A DNA stretch of 64,000 bases. Source: Streptococcus minor DSM 17118. Its GTDB lineage: Bacteria > Bacillota > Bacilli > Lactobacillales > Streptococcaceae. Numbering within the stretch: position 1 is the stretch's first letter; each line of letters begins with the position of its first letter. This document shows, in pieces, positions 24,822 to 35,248 of the stretch. Below the pieces are notes generated by a model. It ran no database searches. It was given only the letters and a program-made list of their open reading frames with translations, and had not been told where the DNA came from. The translations under genes and the position numbers were made by a program. The stretch covers positions 1-64,000 of the forward strand of contig NZ_AQYB01000028.1 in NCBI RefSeq assembly GCF_000377005.1, given 5' to 3'.

Positions 24822-25691
24822 ATGAAAGGTATTATTCTAGCAGGTGGTTCAGGTACTCGTTTGTACCCCCTCACACGCGCTGCTTCAAAACAACTCATGC
24901 CTATTTATGACAAGCCGATGATTTATTATCCGCTGTCTATTTTGATGTTGGCAGGTATCAAAGAGATTCTGATTATATCCACTCCTCAAGATTTACCACG
25001 TTTTAAGGAGATGTTGGGAGAGGGTTCTGAACTAGGGATTTCCCTTTCTTATGCAGAACAACCAAGTCCAGACGGTTTGGCTCAAGCCTTTATCATTGGT
25101 GAGGAATTTATCGGTGATGACAATGTTGCGCTGGTTCTTGGAGATAATATCTTCCATGGAAATGGGTTGACTAAGATGTTGCAACGAGCTTCTGCTAAGG
25201 AAAAGGGAGCAACTGTATTTGGTTACCAAGTCAAAGACCCTGAGCGTTTTGGTGTAGTGGAGTTTGACGAAAATATGAATGCCGTCTCCATCGAAGAAAA
25301 ACCTGATATTCCAAAGTCAAACTTTGCTGTTACAGGCTTGTATTTCTACGATAACGATGTGGTCGAAATTGCAAAAAATATCAAACCATCGCCTCGTGGT
25401 GAATTGGAAATTACGGATGTTAACAAAGCCTATTTAGAGCGCGGTGATTTGTCCGTTGAGTTGATGGGACGTGGTTTTGCTTGGTTGGATACAGGAACTC
25501 ACGAAAGCCTTCTGGAGGCCGCTCAGTATATTGAAACCGTTCAACGGCTGCAAAATGTCCAAGTTGCTAACCTAGAAGAAATTGCCTACCGTATGGGTTA
25601 TATCACTAAAGAACAGGTGTATGATTTGGCACAACCTTTGAAGAAAAATGAATACGGACAATACTTGCTCCGTTTGATTGGAGAAGTTTAA
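24822..25691 (+). CDS. rmlA: Glucose-1-phosphate thymidylyltransferase
   Basis: A 289-residue nucleotidyltransferase that makes dTDP-glucose, the first step to dTDP-L-rhamnose. The N-terminal signature [30 protein letters not shown], the metal site in VLGDNIFHG and [12 protein letters not shown] are all present at standard length. It overlaps rmlC by one base. Rhamnose made here supplies the polysaccharide cluster that follows. Confidence 0.97.
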   Translation: MKGIILAGGSGTRLYPLTRAASKQLMPIYDKPMIYYPLSILMLAGIKEILIISTPQDLPRFKEMLGEGSELGISLSYAEQPSPDGLAQAFIIGEEFIGDDNVALVLGDNIFHGNGLTKMLQRASAKEKGATVFGYQVKDPERFGVVEFDENMNAVSIEEKPDIPKSNFAVTGLYFYDNDVVEIAKNIKPSPRGELEITDVNKAYLERGDLSVELMGRGFAWLDTGTHESLLEAAQYIETVQRLQNVQVANLEEIAYRMGYITKEQVYDLAQPLKKNEYGQYLLRLIGEV

Positions 25692-26284
25692 TGACTGAAC
25701 AATTTTTTGACAAAACATTAGCTGCCCGTAAGATTGATGCCATTCCTGGAATGTTGGAATTTGATATTCCTGTTCGTGGGGATAACCGTGGCTGGTTTAA
25801 AGAAAATTTTCAAAAGGAAAAAATGTTGCCACTTGGCTTTCCAGAATCTTTCTTTGCTGAAGGTAAGTTACAAAATAATGTCAGTTTTTCTCGCAAGCAT
25901 GTTCTTCGTGGTCTCCATGCAGAACCTTGGGACAAGTACATTTCTGTAGCAGATGAAGGTAAGGTTCTTGGTTCATGGGTAGATCTTCGTGAAGGCGAAA
26001 GTTTTGGCAATGTTTACCAAACAGTGATTGATGCTTCAAAAGGTATTTTTGTTCCTCGCGGGGTGGCTAACGGCTTCCAAGTGTTATCAGATAAAGTCGC
26101 ATACAGCTATCTGGTCAATGATTACTGGGCCTTAGAACTCAAACCCAAATATGCCTTTGTCAACTATGCTGATCCAGCACTTGGTATTGAGTGGGAGAAC
26201 CTAGATGAAGCAGAAGTTTCGGAAGCTGATAAAAATCATCCACTTCTCAAAGATGTCAAACCGTTGACGAAGGAAGATTTGTAA
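25691..26284 (+). CDS. rmlC: dTDP-4-dehydrorhamnose 3,5-epimerase
   Basis: A 197-residue cupin enzyme that epimerises dTDP-4-keto-6-deoxyglucose at C3 and C5. Segments RGDNRGWFKENFQ, SRKHVLRGLHAEPWDKYISV (catalytic His region) and VPRGVANGFQVLS match the streptococcal RmlC subgroup. The gene lies between rmlA and a small nucleotidyltransferase-like gene. Confidence 0.95.
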   Translation: MTEQFFDKTLAARKIDAIPGMLEFDIPVRGDNRGWFKENFQKEKMLPLGFPESFFAEGKLQNNVSFSRKHVLRGLHAEPWDKYISVADEGKVLGSWVDLREGESFGNVYQTVIDASKGIFVPRGVANGFQVLSDKVAYSYLVNDYWALELKPKYAFVNYADPALGIEWENLDEAEVSEADKNHPLLKDVKPLTKEDL

Positions 26285-26285
26285 T

Positions 26286-26780
26286 ATGTATCAGGTATTT
26301 TTAGAGATTGCTAACGAACTCAATGACATAGGCATTACTCCTTTGTTGATGGGTTCTGTAGGATTAGAGAGGCGAACCGGCCGAGATTGGCAAGCAGGAG
26401 ACATAGACATCCATGTTCCTAGTGACCCAAGAGGTTGGGCAGCACCAGATGAGGGGCGGATTTATCATTTTAACGAACTAAACGCTATCATGGAAAAACT
26501 AGGATTTCAACTAGTTGACCGCCATGAACATGAGTTTCAAAGAAATGGGCTATCTGTAGAGTTTGGTGGTCTGCACTCCTTACCAAGTTTTGCTGGAGTA
26601 GCCTTGGATGAGCTAGAAGAAGTGGTAGACCAAGGTGTCCATTACTATCTTCCCAACCTTGAACAATATCTAAAAATCTACCAAGCTTCTTCAAAAGACT
26701 CCTACCGAGCAGAAAATAACAATCGAAAAGATTTTGCAAAGATTGATTACTTAGCAGAGATTCTGAAGTATTCAAACTAG
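26286..26780 (+). CDS. Nucleotidyltransferase-like protein inside the rml cluster
   Basis: A 164-residue protein starting one base after rmlC. The segment LLMGSVGLERRTGRDWQAGDIDIHV fits the minimal nucleotidyltransferase fold (GS followed by D-x-D), and NNRKDFAKIDYL near the C-terminus is typical of such small proteins. Substrate is unknown. It is not a step of dTDP-rhamnose synthesis; its position suggests either an accessory role or an inserted gene. Fold assignment is from motif spacing only. Confidence 0.6.
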   Translation: MYQVFLEIANELNDIGITPLLMGSVGLERRTGRDWQAGDIDIHVPSDPRGWAAPDEGRIYHFNELNAIMEKLGFQLVDRHEHEFQRNGLSVEFGGLHSLPSFAGVALDELEEVVDQGVHYYLPNLEQYLKIYQASSKDSYRAENNNRKDFAKIDYLAEILKYSN

Positions 26781-26901
26781 TAGAAAAAGACCAGTAAAGC
26801 AAGTCTATTTCTGCGTATCACCACCGTAGTGAACATCTCTTTGTTTGTGAAACTGCTACTCAAAGTGATACACAAAAAGAAAAAATTCGGAGAAAAAATA
26901 A

Positions 26902-27945
<1,044 letters not shown>

Positions 27946-27955
27946 ATATATGGAT

Positions 27956-27984
27956 AAGGCTGAACATATTGCTCAGCCTTTCTT
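27956..27984 (+). terminator. Weak terminator/attenuator between rmlB and rmlD
   Basis: AAGGCTGA pairs with TCAGCCTT across a 9-base loop; only a short T-rich tail follows, so read-through to rmlD is expected. Confidence 0.5.
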
Positions 27985-28001
27985 AAAGTGAAGGAGTCAA
28001 G

Positions 28002-28853
28002 ATGATTTTAATTACAGGTGCAAACGGCCAACTGGGAACTGAGCTACGTTATCTTTTGGATGAACGCGGTATTGAATACGTTGCTGCTGATGTTGCCGAA
28101 ATGGATATCACAGATGCAGCTAAGGTGGATGCTTTCTTTGCAGAAGTGAAACCTAGCATTGTATATCACTGTGCGGCTTATACAGCAGTGGATGCAGCTG
28201 AAGATGAGGGCAAGGAACTAAACTATAAAATAAATGTAACAGGTACTGAAAATGTAGCGAAAGCCGCTGCTACATATGACGCTACTCTGGTATACATTTC
28301 AACCGACTACGTTTTTGAGGGTCAAAAACCTGTTGGTCTGGAATTGGAAGTTGATGAGCCAGCCAATCCACAGACGGAGTACGGCCGTACCAAACGTCTG
28401 GGAGAAGAAGCTGTGGAAAAATACACTGAAAAGTTCTACACAGTTCGAACTGCTTGGGTCTTTGGAAATTACGGTAAAAACTTTGTCTTCACTATGCAAA
28501 ATCTGGCAGAGACTCGTGACACTCTGGGTGTTGTCAATGATCAGTTTGGTCGTCCAACTTGGACTCGTACCCTAGCAGAATTTATGACTTATTTGGTGGA
28601 TACCAAACAAGAATTTGGCTACTATCATTTGTCAAATGACTCAGAAAAAGGAATCTCATGGTATGATTTTGCCAAAGAAATCTTGAAAGGCAAGTCTGTA
28701 ACGGTTAACCCAGTCTCATCAGACCAATTCCCTGCTAAGGCAAAACGTCCTCTTAACTCAACCATGAGCTTGGCGAAATCAAAAGCAACTGGCTTTGTTA
28801 TTCCAACTTGGCAAGAGGCCCTAGAAGCTTTTTACAAGCAAGGAAAAAAATAA
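28002..28853 (+). CDS. rmlD: dTDP-4-dehydrorhamnose reductase
   Basis: A 283-residue SDR enzyme completing dTDP-L-rhamnose. It has TGANGQLGTELRYLL at the N-terminus, YHCAAYTAVDAAE, VYISTDYVFEG and YGRTKRLGE with the Tyr-Lys pair. It corresponds to gacA in group A streptococcus, where it starts the rhamnan cluster. Here a terminator and the VTT-domain gene lie between it and rgpA. Confidence 0.96.
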   Translation: MILITGANGQLGTELRYLLDERGIEYVAADVAEMDITDAAKVDAFFAEVKPSIVYHCAAYTAVDAAEDEGKELNYKINVTGTENVAKAAATYDATLVYISTDYVFEGQKPVGLELEVDEPANPQTEYGRTKRLGEEAVEKYTEKFYTVRTAWVFGNYGKNFVFTMQNLAETRDTLGVVNDQFGRPTWTRTLAEFMTYLVDTKQEFGYYHLSNDSEKGISWYDFAKEILKGKSVTVNPVSSDQFPAKAKRPLNSTMSLAKSKATGFVIPTWQEALEAFYKQGKK

Positions 28854-28862
28854 ATATCTAGT

Positions 28863-28887
28863 AGAAGGCGTGAGCCTTCTTTTTTTG
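28863..28887 (+). terminator. rmlD terminator
   Basis: AGAAGGC/GCCTTCT stem, GTGA loop, then eight T (28880-28887). Confidence 0.9.
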
Positions 28888-28970
28888 CTATAATGAAAAA
28901 TCATACCTCAGACTTATGTTTTTGTGCTAATAAAACGATACAATAGAGCTAAATCAAGGAGGTAAAAGTA

Positions 28971-29585
28971 GTGGTACTGAGATTCCCTTTTAAACTAACC
29001 AATAAACAATGGATACAACTCGTGACAGTCTTGGGGATTTTATTCTCCATTTGGATGGCTATTTACATCAAAATGCATCCTAGTGTATTTGCTGTGGGTG
29101 GTCGTTTCCAGTCTTTTTTAAAAGCTTTGGGAATATTTGGACCTATTCTTTTCATTTGTATTCAAGTCATTCAAGTGCTATATCCTGTTATTCCAGGTGG
29201 TTTAACCTGTGTAGTTGGTCATGTACTCTTTGGACCGCTCATAGGCTTTGTTTACAATACGACTGGTATCTTTCTCGGCTCTATTATTGCCTTTCTTCTG
29301 GCACGACGCTATGGTCAGGTTTTTGTCCAGTCTTTTGTATCAGAGTCTATCTATGATAAGTATATTGTTTATTTGGATAAGGGAAAAATGTTTGAACGTT
29401 TTTTGGCAACCGCTTTTATCTTACCAGGCTTTCCAGATGATTTTCTTTGTATGGTAGCTGGAATGAGCAAGATGTCCCTTAGGAGATTTATCTATATAAC
29501 TCTTCTGACCAAGCCAGCGACTCTCTATCTCTACACAGTTCTTAGTTACAATGGACTCCAGATGCTCAACCAATTCTTTTCTTAA
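28971..29585 (+). CDS. TVP38/TMEM64-family (VTT domain) membrane protein
   Basis: A 204-residue protein with about five or six membrane segments. The VTT domain lies in the middle: GPILFICIQVIQVLYPVIPGG, TTGIFLGSIIAFLLARRYG and FILPGFPDDFLCMVAGMSKM. VTT/DedA-related proteins are implicated in lipid scrambling or flipping. The start is GTG 28971, with AAGGAGG eight bases before. It sits alone between two terminator/promoter regions inside the rhamnose locus, so a role in undecaprenyl-phosphate or lipid recycling for wall polymer synthesis is possible but unproven. Confidence 0.85.
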   Translation: MVLRFPFKLTNKQWIQLVTVLGILFSIWMAIYIKMHPSVFAVGGRFQSFLKALGIFGPILFICIQVIQVLYPVIPGGLTCVVGHVLFGPLIGFVYNTTGIFLGSIIAFLLARRYGQVFVQSFVSESIYDKYIVYLDKGKMFERFLATAFILPGFPDDFLCMVAGMSKMSLRRFIYITLLTKPATLYLYTVLSYNGLQMLNQFFS

Positions 29586-29669
29586 AATAGTGGTGAAACG
29601 ATACTTGTTTTATCAGCTACAAGGGTGGATTTCTATCTGCCCTTTTTCCATGAATTCTCTAGCTTTTTA

Positions 29670-29678
29670 TGGTATAAT
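29670..29678 (+). promoter_or_regulatory. Extended -10 promoter of the rhamnan operon
   Basis: TGGTATAAT with TATAAT at 29673-29678, 35 bases before rgpA. Confidence 0.6.
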
Positions 29679-29713
29679 AGCCTGATTAGACATTTTAGAA
29701 AACAGAAGAAAAC

Positions 29714-30862
29714 ATGAAACACATTTTTATTATTGGTAGCCGAGGATTACCAGCTAAATATGGTGGTTTTGAGACCTTTGTTAATGAATTGGTATCCCAT
29801 CAAGTATCGGATGATTTACAGTATCATGTAGCTTGTTTATCAGATGATAGCCACCATCAGCACTCTAACTACAAACAAGTAGATTGTTTCACCATCAATC
29901 CGCCCAAACTGGGACCAGCTCGGGTTATCGCATATGATATGATGGCTATTTCTTATGCCCTTAAGTGGATTAAAAAAGAAGGTATTCAAAAGCCTATTTT
30001 CTATATCTTGGGCAATACTATTGGGGCTTTCATTGCGCCTTTTGCACATCAAATACATAAAATTGGTGGTCAGCTCTTTATCAATCCTGATGGTTTAGAA
30101 TGGAAACGCTCTAAGTGGAGCAAACCCGTACAAGCCTATCTCAAGTATTCAGAGAAAGTGATGACCAAATATGCAGACTTGGTTATCTCGGATAATGAGG
30201 GGATTGAGACTTATATAAAAGAAAGTTATCCTTGGTCTAAAACAACCTTTATCGCCTATGGAACAGACCTAACCCCAACCGGTTTTACCAAAGATAGTGA
30301 ACCAGTTCGTACTTTCTTCGATCAATGGAATATTGAGGAAAAAGGTTATTACCTGATAATTGGTCGCTTTGTTCCTGAAAATAATTACGCAGCAGCTATT
30401 CGTGAGTTTATGGCTTCAGATACCAAACGAGATTTGGTTATCGTCTGTAACTATCAAGGTTCTGGCTACTTTGAGCAATTGCGAAAAGAAACGCAGTTTG
30501 ACAAGGATAGACGGATCAAATTTGTCGGTACAGTTTATGATAAGGATATGCTCAAGTATCTTCGACAGGAATGTCGAGCCTATATTCATGGCCATGAGGT
30601 AGGGGGAACCAATCCCAGTCTTTTGGAAGCCCTAGCACAGACCAATGAAAACTTAGTGTTGGGAGTGGATTTTAATCGTAAGGTGGCTCTCAATACGGTG
30701 CATTATTGGCTCAAGGAATCAGGGAGTTTGGCACGTTTGATCAATCAGATAGATAATCAGCCAGAAGCGCTTGAGCTAGGTCAAGCTGCCAAAAAACACA
30801 TGCAAACATACTACACATGGGAGGAAATTGTCCGTCAATACGAGGACTTGTTTTTGAAATGA
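29714..30862 (+). CDS. rgpA: Rhamnosyltransferase RgpA/GacB type
   Basis: A 382-residue GT-B glycosyltransferase (DUF1972 N-terminal domain plus GT4-like C-terminal half). It begins KHIFIIGSRGLPAKYGGFETFVNEL, the signature of RgpA/Cps2T. GRFVPENNY and HEVGGTNPSLLEALAQ belong to the donor site. In related species this enzyme adds the first beta-1,4 rhamnose to GlcNAc-PP-undecaprenol. First gene of a tightly overlapping operon ending with rgpF. Confidence 0.9.
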   Translation: MKHIFIIGSRGLPAKYGGFETFVNELVSHQVSDDLQYHVACLSDDSHHQHSNYKQVDCFTINPPKLGPARVIAYDMMAISYALKWIKKEGIQKPIFYILGNTIGAFIAPFAHQIHKIGGQLFINPDGLEWKRSKWSKPVQAYLKYSEKVMTKYADLVISDNEGIETYIKESYPWSKTTFIAYGTDLTPTGFTKDSEPVRTFFDQWNIEEKGYYLIIGRFVPENNYAAAIREFMASDTKRDLVIVCNYQGSGYFEQLRKETQFDKDRRIKFVGTVYDKDMLKYLRQECRAYIHGHEVGGTNPSLLEALAQTNENLVLGVDFNRKVALNTVHYWLKESGSLARLINQIDNQPEALELGQAAKKHMQTYYTWEEIVRQYEDLFLK

Positions 30863-31794
30863 AGGTAAATATTCTTCTGTCCACTTACAATGGTGAGCAG
30901 TTTTTAGCGGAACAAATTCAAAGCATTCAAGAACAGACGGTTCAAGACTGGAAGCTCCTGATTCGTGACGATGGCTCTTCGGATAAGACGCAGGACATCA
31001 TCTCCGCATTTGTAGCTCAGGACAATCGGATTCATTGGGTCAACCAAGAAGATACAAGGAATCTGGGCGTCATCAAGAGCTTTCATAACCTTGTTCAGCA
31101 GGAAGAGGCCGATGTCTATTTTTTCAGCGATCAGGACGACATATGGTTGCCAAACAAACTAGAACTTTCTTTGTTAGAAGCTCAAAAATATCCATCGGAC
31201 ATGCCTCTCATGGTTTATATGGATTTGATGGTGGTCAATCAAGAGCTTCAAGTCTTATCAGAGAGTATGATTCGCAGTCAATCTGGACATGCCAACACTG
31301 AGCTAGTTCAGGAATTAACAGAAAATACAGTAACAGGTGGAGTGGCCATGATCAATCATGCCCTTGCCCAACTCTGGACTCAGACAGAAGATATCCTGAT
31401 GCACGACTGGTACTTGGCCCTCTTGGCAACATCCTTTGGGAAATTAGTCTATGTTGACCAGCCTGGGGAGCTTTACCGCCAACACGACAATAATGTTCTG
31501 GGAGCTAGGACTTGGTCCAAACGTTTCAAGAAATGGCTACGCCCAAATCTGCTCTTTTCGATGTATTGGGAATTAATAACAAATAGTCAAAAACAAGCAG
31601 CCTTCCTGTTAGATATGCCCTTGCCTGCTGACAAGAGAGAATTGGTTTCAGCTTTTGTGACCATCATGGACCAACCTGTACTTGAGCGTTGGCGAATTCT
31701 CAGACAGTATGGGCTAAGAAAAAATAAGGCCTTTCATACTCTTGTTTTTACCACACTTATTATTAGCAAATTTGCTTATAGGAGAACACAATGA
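30859..31794 (+). CDS. rgpB: Rhamnosyltransferase RgpB/GacC type
   Basis: A 311-residue GT2-family enzyme with a GT-A domain (MKVNILLSTYNGEQFLAEQIQSI, IRDDGSSDKT, FFSDQDDIWL) and a C-terminal helical part. Homologues extend the rhamnan backbone. I start at ATG 30859, which overlaps the rgpA stop (ATGA); the longer in-frame ATG at 30817 is inside rgpA. Confidence 0.88.
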   Translation: MKVNILLSTYNGEQFLAEQIQSIQEQTVQDWKLLIRDDGSSDKTQDIISAFVAQDNRIHWVNQEDTRNLGVIKSFHNLVQQEEADVYFFSDQDDIWLPNKLELSLLEAQKYPSDMPLMVYMDLMVVNQELQVLSESMIRSQSGHANTELVQELTENTVTGGVAMINHALAQLWTQTEDILMHDWYLALLATSFGKLVYVDQPGELYRQHDNNVLGARTWSKRFKKWLRPNLLFSMYWELITNSQKQAAFLLDMPLPADKRELVSAFVTIMDQPVLERWRILRQYGLRKNKAFHTLVFTTLIISKFAYRRTQ

Positions 31795-32597
31795 ACTTTT
31801 TCAGTAAGGAAAATCGTATCTTACTTAGAGAAATGATAAAAACCGATTTCAAGTTGCGCTATCAAGGTAGCCTCATCGGGCATCTCTGGTCTATTTTAAA
31901 GCCCATGATGCTCTTTACCATCATGTATGCTGTATTTATTCGCTTTTTGAGGATTGATGATGGGACCCCTCATACTGCTATTGGAGTTCTTTTTTCCATG
32001 GTGACCTGGAATTTCTTTGCTGAAGCAACCAATATGGGCATGCTATCCATTGTCACTCGAGGTGATTTGCTGCGCAAACTCAATTTTTCGAAGGAAATTA
32101 TTGTTATTTCATCCGTTGCGGGTGCAGGAATCAACTATTCTATTAACTTGCTAGTTGTTCTGACGTTTGCTCTAATCAACGGGGTTCCTCTAAGTGTCAA
32201 TTTTTTGATTTTGATTCCTCTTTTTGTAGAGTTAGTCTTGTTGGCATCGGGGATTGCTTTTATTCTATCCAGTCTCTTTGTTAAATACCGTGACATCGGA
32301 CCAATATGGGAAGTCATGATGCAGGCTGGGATGTATGGAACACCGATTATCTATTCGTTGACCTATATTTTACAAAAGGGTCAGATTACAATAGCCAAGG
32401 TTTTGATGCTGAATCCAATGGCACAAATTGTACAAGATATTCGTCACTTCATTGTTTTTGATGGCAATATTCGGGGATGGGATTTGATTAATAATAAGCT
32501 AATTGCTGTTATTCCATACGTTTTACCAATCTTTATTTTTATGATTGGACTTGCTATCTTTAAGAAAAACGCTAAGTACTTTGCGGAGATTTTATAA
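31791..32597 (+). CDS. rgpC: Polysaccharide ABC transporter permease
   Basis: A 268-residue ABC-2 permease with about six transmembrane helices. LRYQGSLIGHLWSILKPMMLFTIMY is the conserved N-terminal amphipathic and first-helix segment of O-antigen/teichoic-type exporters. With RgpD it flips lipid-linked rhamnan to the outer face. It starts within the rgpB stop and shares one base with rgpD. Confidence 0.92.
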   Translation: MNFFSKENRILLREMIKTDFKLRYQGSLIGHLWSILKPMMLFTIMYAVFIRFLRIDDGTPHTAIGVLFSMVTWNFFAEATNMGMLSIVTRGDLLRKLNFSKEIIVISSVAGAGINYSINLLVVLTFALINGVPLSVNFLILIPLFVELVLLASGIAFILSSLFVKYRDIGPIWEVMMQAGMYGTPIIYSLTYILQKGQITIAKVLMLNPMAQIVQDIRHFIVFDGNIRGWDLINNKLIAVIPYVLPIFIFMIGLAIFKKNAKYFAEIL

Positions 32598-33823
32598 TGT
32601 CAGATAAAAAAATTGCAGTAAAGGTTGATCATGTCAGCAAGTTTTTTAAGTTGCCAACTGAAGCAACTAAAAGTTTGCGAACAAGCCTAGTCAATCGATT
32701 CAAGGGAGTTAAGGGTTACAAAGAACAGCATGTGTTGAAGGATATTTCCTTTGAAGTCGAAGAGGGAGATTTCTTCGGTATTCTAGGAAGAAATGGTTCT
32801 GGTAAGTCCACTCTCCTCAAAATCATCTCTCAAATCTATGTTCCTGAAAAAGGTTCTGTGACTGTCAACGGGAAATTGGTTTCCTTTATCGAGCTTGGGG
32901 TTGGTTTCAATCCAGAATTGACTGGCCGCGAAAATGTTTATATGAATGGTGCGATGCTCGGTTTTACTACTGAGGAGATCGATGCTATGTATGATGATAT
33001 AGTTGATTTCGCTGAGCTAAAAGAGTTTATGAACCAAAAGCTGAAGAATTATTCAAGTGGTATGCAGGTTCGTCTAGCTTTCTCTGTTGCAATCAAAGCG
33101 CAGGGGGATATTTTGATTTTGGATGAGGTTCTTGCTGTCGGGGATGAAGCCTTTCAGCGCAAATGTAATGATTATTTTATGGAGCGCAAGAAGAGTGGTA
33201 AGACTACTATCCTAGTGACCCATGATATGGGGGCGGTCAAAAAGTATTGTAACAAGGCTGTCTTGATTGAGCATGGTTTGGTCAAGGCCATTGGTAATCC
33301 AGAAAATGTGGCTAACCAGTACAGTTTTGACAATACTGCACCTCTGCATCAGGATGCTACTGAAGAAGGTCAACATGCAGTAGAATCACAAGAAGAGGTT
33401 GTTCGTGTTGAAAATTTCAAATTGCAGCTATTGACACCCAACCAGATTAGTCCAGCAGATGAGATTCGCTTCCAGATGGATTTTGATGTTTTGGAAGATA
33501 TAGAGACTTATATTGCTTTATCTTTGACCGATATTGACCGTAATATCTGGATTTACAATGACAATTCCATGGATACTAAGATGAGTGGAAAGGGTCATAA
33601 GACGGTCCATTATACCTGCTCTTTGCCAAATGTCAATGACTTGAAGATGAAGCTGGAAGTGACAGTGCGGGATAAGGATGGGCAAATGTTGGCTTTTTCA
33701 GATGCGACTCAAACACCGATTATTTTTGTCAATCGTCAGGACATTGCTCCAGATGATACATCTGCCTTGGATTCGGCTAGCGGTTTGATTCAACGTAATG
33801 GTCATTGGACAATGGAAGACTAG
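32597..33823 (+). CDS. rgpD: Polysaccharide ABC transporter ATP-binding protein
   Basis: A 408-residue protein with an ABC domain (about 1-245) and a C-terminal Wzt-like domain (about 270-395). Walker A is GRNGSGKST, the signature is NYSSGMQVRLAF, Walker B is ILILDEVLAVGD and the switch His is in VTHD. The additional C-terminal beta-sandwich can recognise the end of the glycan in related systems. Partner of rgpC. Confidence 0.93.
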   Translation: MSDKKIAVKVDHVSKFFKLPTEATKSLRTSLVNRFKGVKGYKEQHVLKDISFEVEEGDFFGILGRNGSGKSTLLKIISQIYVPEKGSVTVNGKLVSFIELGVGFNPELTGRENVYMNGAMLGFTTEEIDAMYDDIVDFAELKEFMNQKLKNYSSGMQVRLAFSVAIKAQGDILILDEVLAVGDEAFQRKCNDYFMERKKSGKTTILVTHDMGAVKKYCNKAVLIEHGLVKAIGNPENVANQYSFDNTAPLHQDATEEGQHAVESQEEVVRVENFKLQLLTPNQISPADEIRFQMDFDVLEDIETYIALSLTDIDRNIWIYNDNSMDTKMSGKGHKTVHYTCSLPNVNDLKMKLEVTVRDKDGQMLAFSDATQTPIIFVNRQDIAPDDTSALDSASGLIQRNGHWTMED

Positions 33824-33835
33824 TGAAAGGATACT

Positions 33836-35248
33836 ATGATGACAGAGCCTCTTGTTTCGATTCTCTGTACTGTTTATAACAAGGAGCCTTGGCTGGCTCA
33901 GACCATCGAGAGCTTCTTGGCACAAGAACGGGATTTTCCGATTGAAATCCTTTTGATAGATGACGCTTCAACAGATGGTTCCAAAGCCATTATTGCAACC
34001 TATCAGGAAGAGTACCCAGATTTGATTCGAACCTTTTACAATCAAGAAAACCAAGGAATTGCTAAAACATGGGTGTCTATTTGCCAAGAAGCGCGTGGTC
34101 ACTATATCGCCCGTTGTGATGGCGATGATTTCTGGCTAGATAAGCAAAAGTTGAAAAAACAACTCTCCCTCCTAGCAGATAATCCTCAGGCTAAGTGGTC
34201 TAATACAGATTTCGATGTGTACAATGAATATGGTGAACTCGTATCGCAAGCTGGTTTCGAAAATGGTTTTATTCCTTTAGCTGACACTTTTGAAAAAATG
34301 TTGGCGACTCGTGGTTTTACCATGGCCTCGACTTGGTTAGTGGAGCGAGAATTGATGCTAGAGGTCAACGCTGAGTTAGATTTGACCACTTCAGACGATA
34401 CTTTCAATCTGCAGATGGATCTCTTTCAGCGGACAGAGTTGGCTTATTTGCCAGAAGCAACAGTGGCTTATGTTATCAATCAGGGTTCGGATTCTAGGCC
34501 TAAGGATTTTAACAGTATTGTTCGACGGTTCAATACATTGTTGCAAACTCAAAACCAGTATCTGGATAAATACCCAAATAGTGATTACCGGGAAATGCTC
34601 CGAATTCTCCTAGATCGAAATAATCGTTATGAACTAGAATTGACCAAACGGGAGGGTAGCCTTAGTCAAGTCGGAATAGAGAATGTGACGATCTACCTCA
34701 ATCGTGGAGGAAAAGGTTTCAATCAAGAGGATATCTTGCAGTTTCCACTGGCTCAGTCTGACGCTATCGATTTTCAACTGCCAGATGATTGCTCCATGAT
34801 ACGAGTAGATTTATCTGAAATTCCTAATTTTTTCAAAGAAGTACACCTCATTTCCAAACTTGGACAGACCGATATTTTACCAGAGTTTACAAATGCGATT
34901 GTACTAGGAGATGCTTATATCTTCCCGAATCGGGATCCTCAAATGCTTTTCACGATACCAGTTGATCTTTTTGGACGAGATTTGCAACTTAAGTATGAAA
35001 TCTATGAAGTAGATGATATCCATTCGGATGATTATATTGGTAAGATTTTAGCTCAGGATTTCTTAGATGCTAAAGCTAAAATCCGGCAATTACAACGTGA
35101 TCAACTGAAGTTTGAAGCTGCTCTTCGTACTGTTGAAACACAACAAAAAGATATAGAGGAATTAACCCGTCTGTATAATTCGGTGATTTGTTCCAGACGT
35201 TGGACTATTCCGACAAAAATTATCAATTTTTTCAGGAGAAAAAAATGA
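33836..35248 (+). CDS. GT2 glycosyltransferase of the rhamnan operon (RgpE/GacF position)
   Basis: A 470-residue protein. The GT-A domain (about 1-260) carries VSILCTVYNKEPWLAQTIESF, LIDDASTDGSK and the D-x-D-like RCDGDDFW. The central part is beta-rich, and the last 60 residues form a coiled coil (AKAKIRQLQRDQLKF..VETQQKDIEEL) ending in RRWTIPTKIINFFRRKK, which probably contacts the membrane. Two adjacent ATG codons (33836, 33839) follow AAAGGATACT. By position it matches RgpE/GacF, but sequence in this slot is variable between species. Confidence 0.82.
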   Translation: MMTEPLVSILCTVYNKEPWLAQTIESFLAQERDFPIEILLIDDASTDGSKAIIATYQEEYPDLIRTFYNQENQGIAKTWVSICQEARGHYIARCDGDDFWLDKQKLKKQLSLLADNPQAKWSNTDFDVYNEYGELVSQAGFENGFIPLADTFEKMLATRGFTMASTWLVERELMLEVNAELDLTTSDDTFNLQMDLFQRTELAYLPEATVAYVINQGSDSRPKDFNSIVRRFNTLLQTQNQYLDKYPNSDYREMLRILLDRNNRYELELTKREGSLSQVGIENVTIYLNRGGKGFNQEDILQFPLAQSDAIDFQLPDDCSMIRVDLSEIPNFFKEVHLISKLGQTDILPEFTNAIVLGDAYIFPNRDPQMLFTIPVDLFGRDLQLKYEIYEVDDIHSDDYIGKILAQDFLDAKAKIRQLQRDQLKFEAALRTVETQQKDIEELTRLYNSVICSRRWTIPTKIINFFRRKK

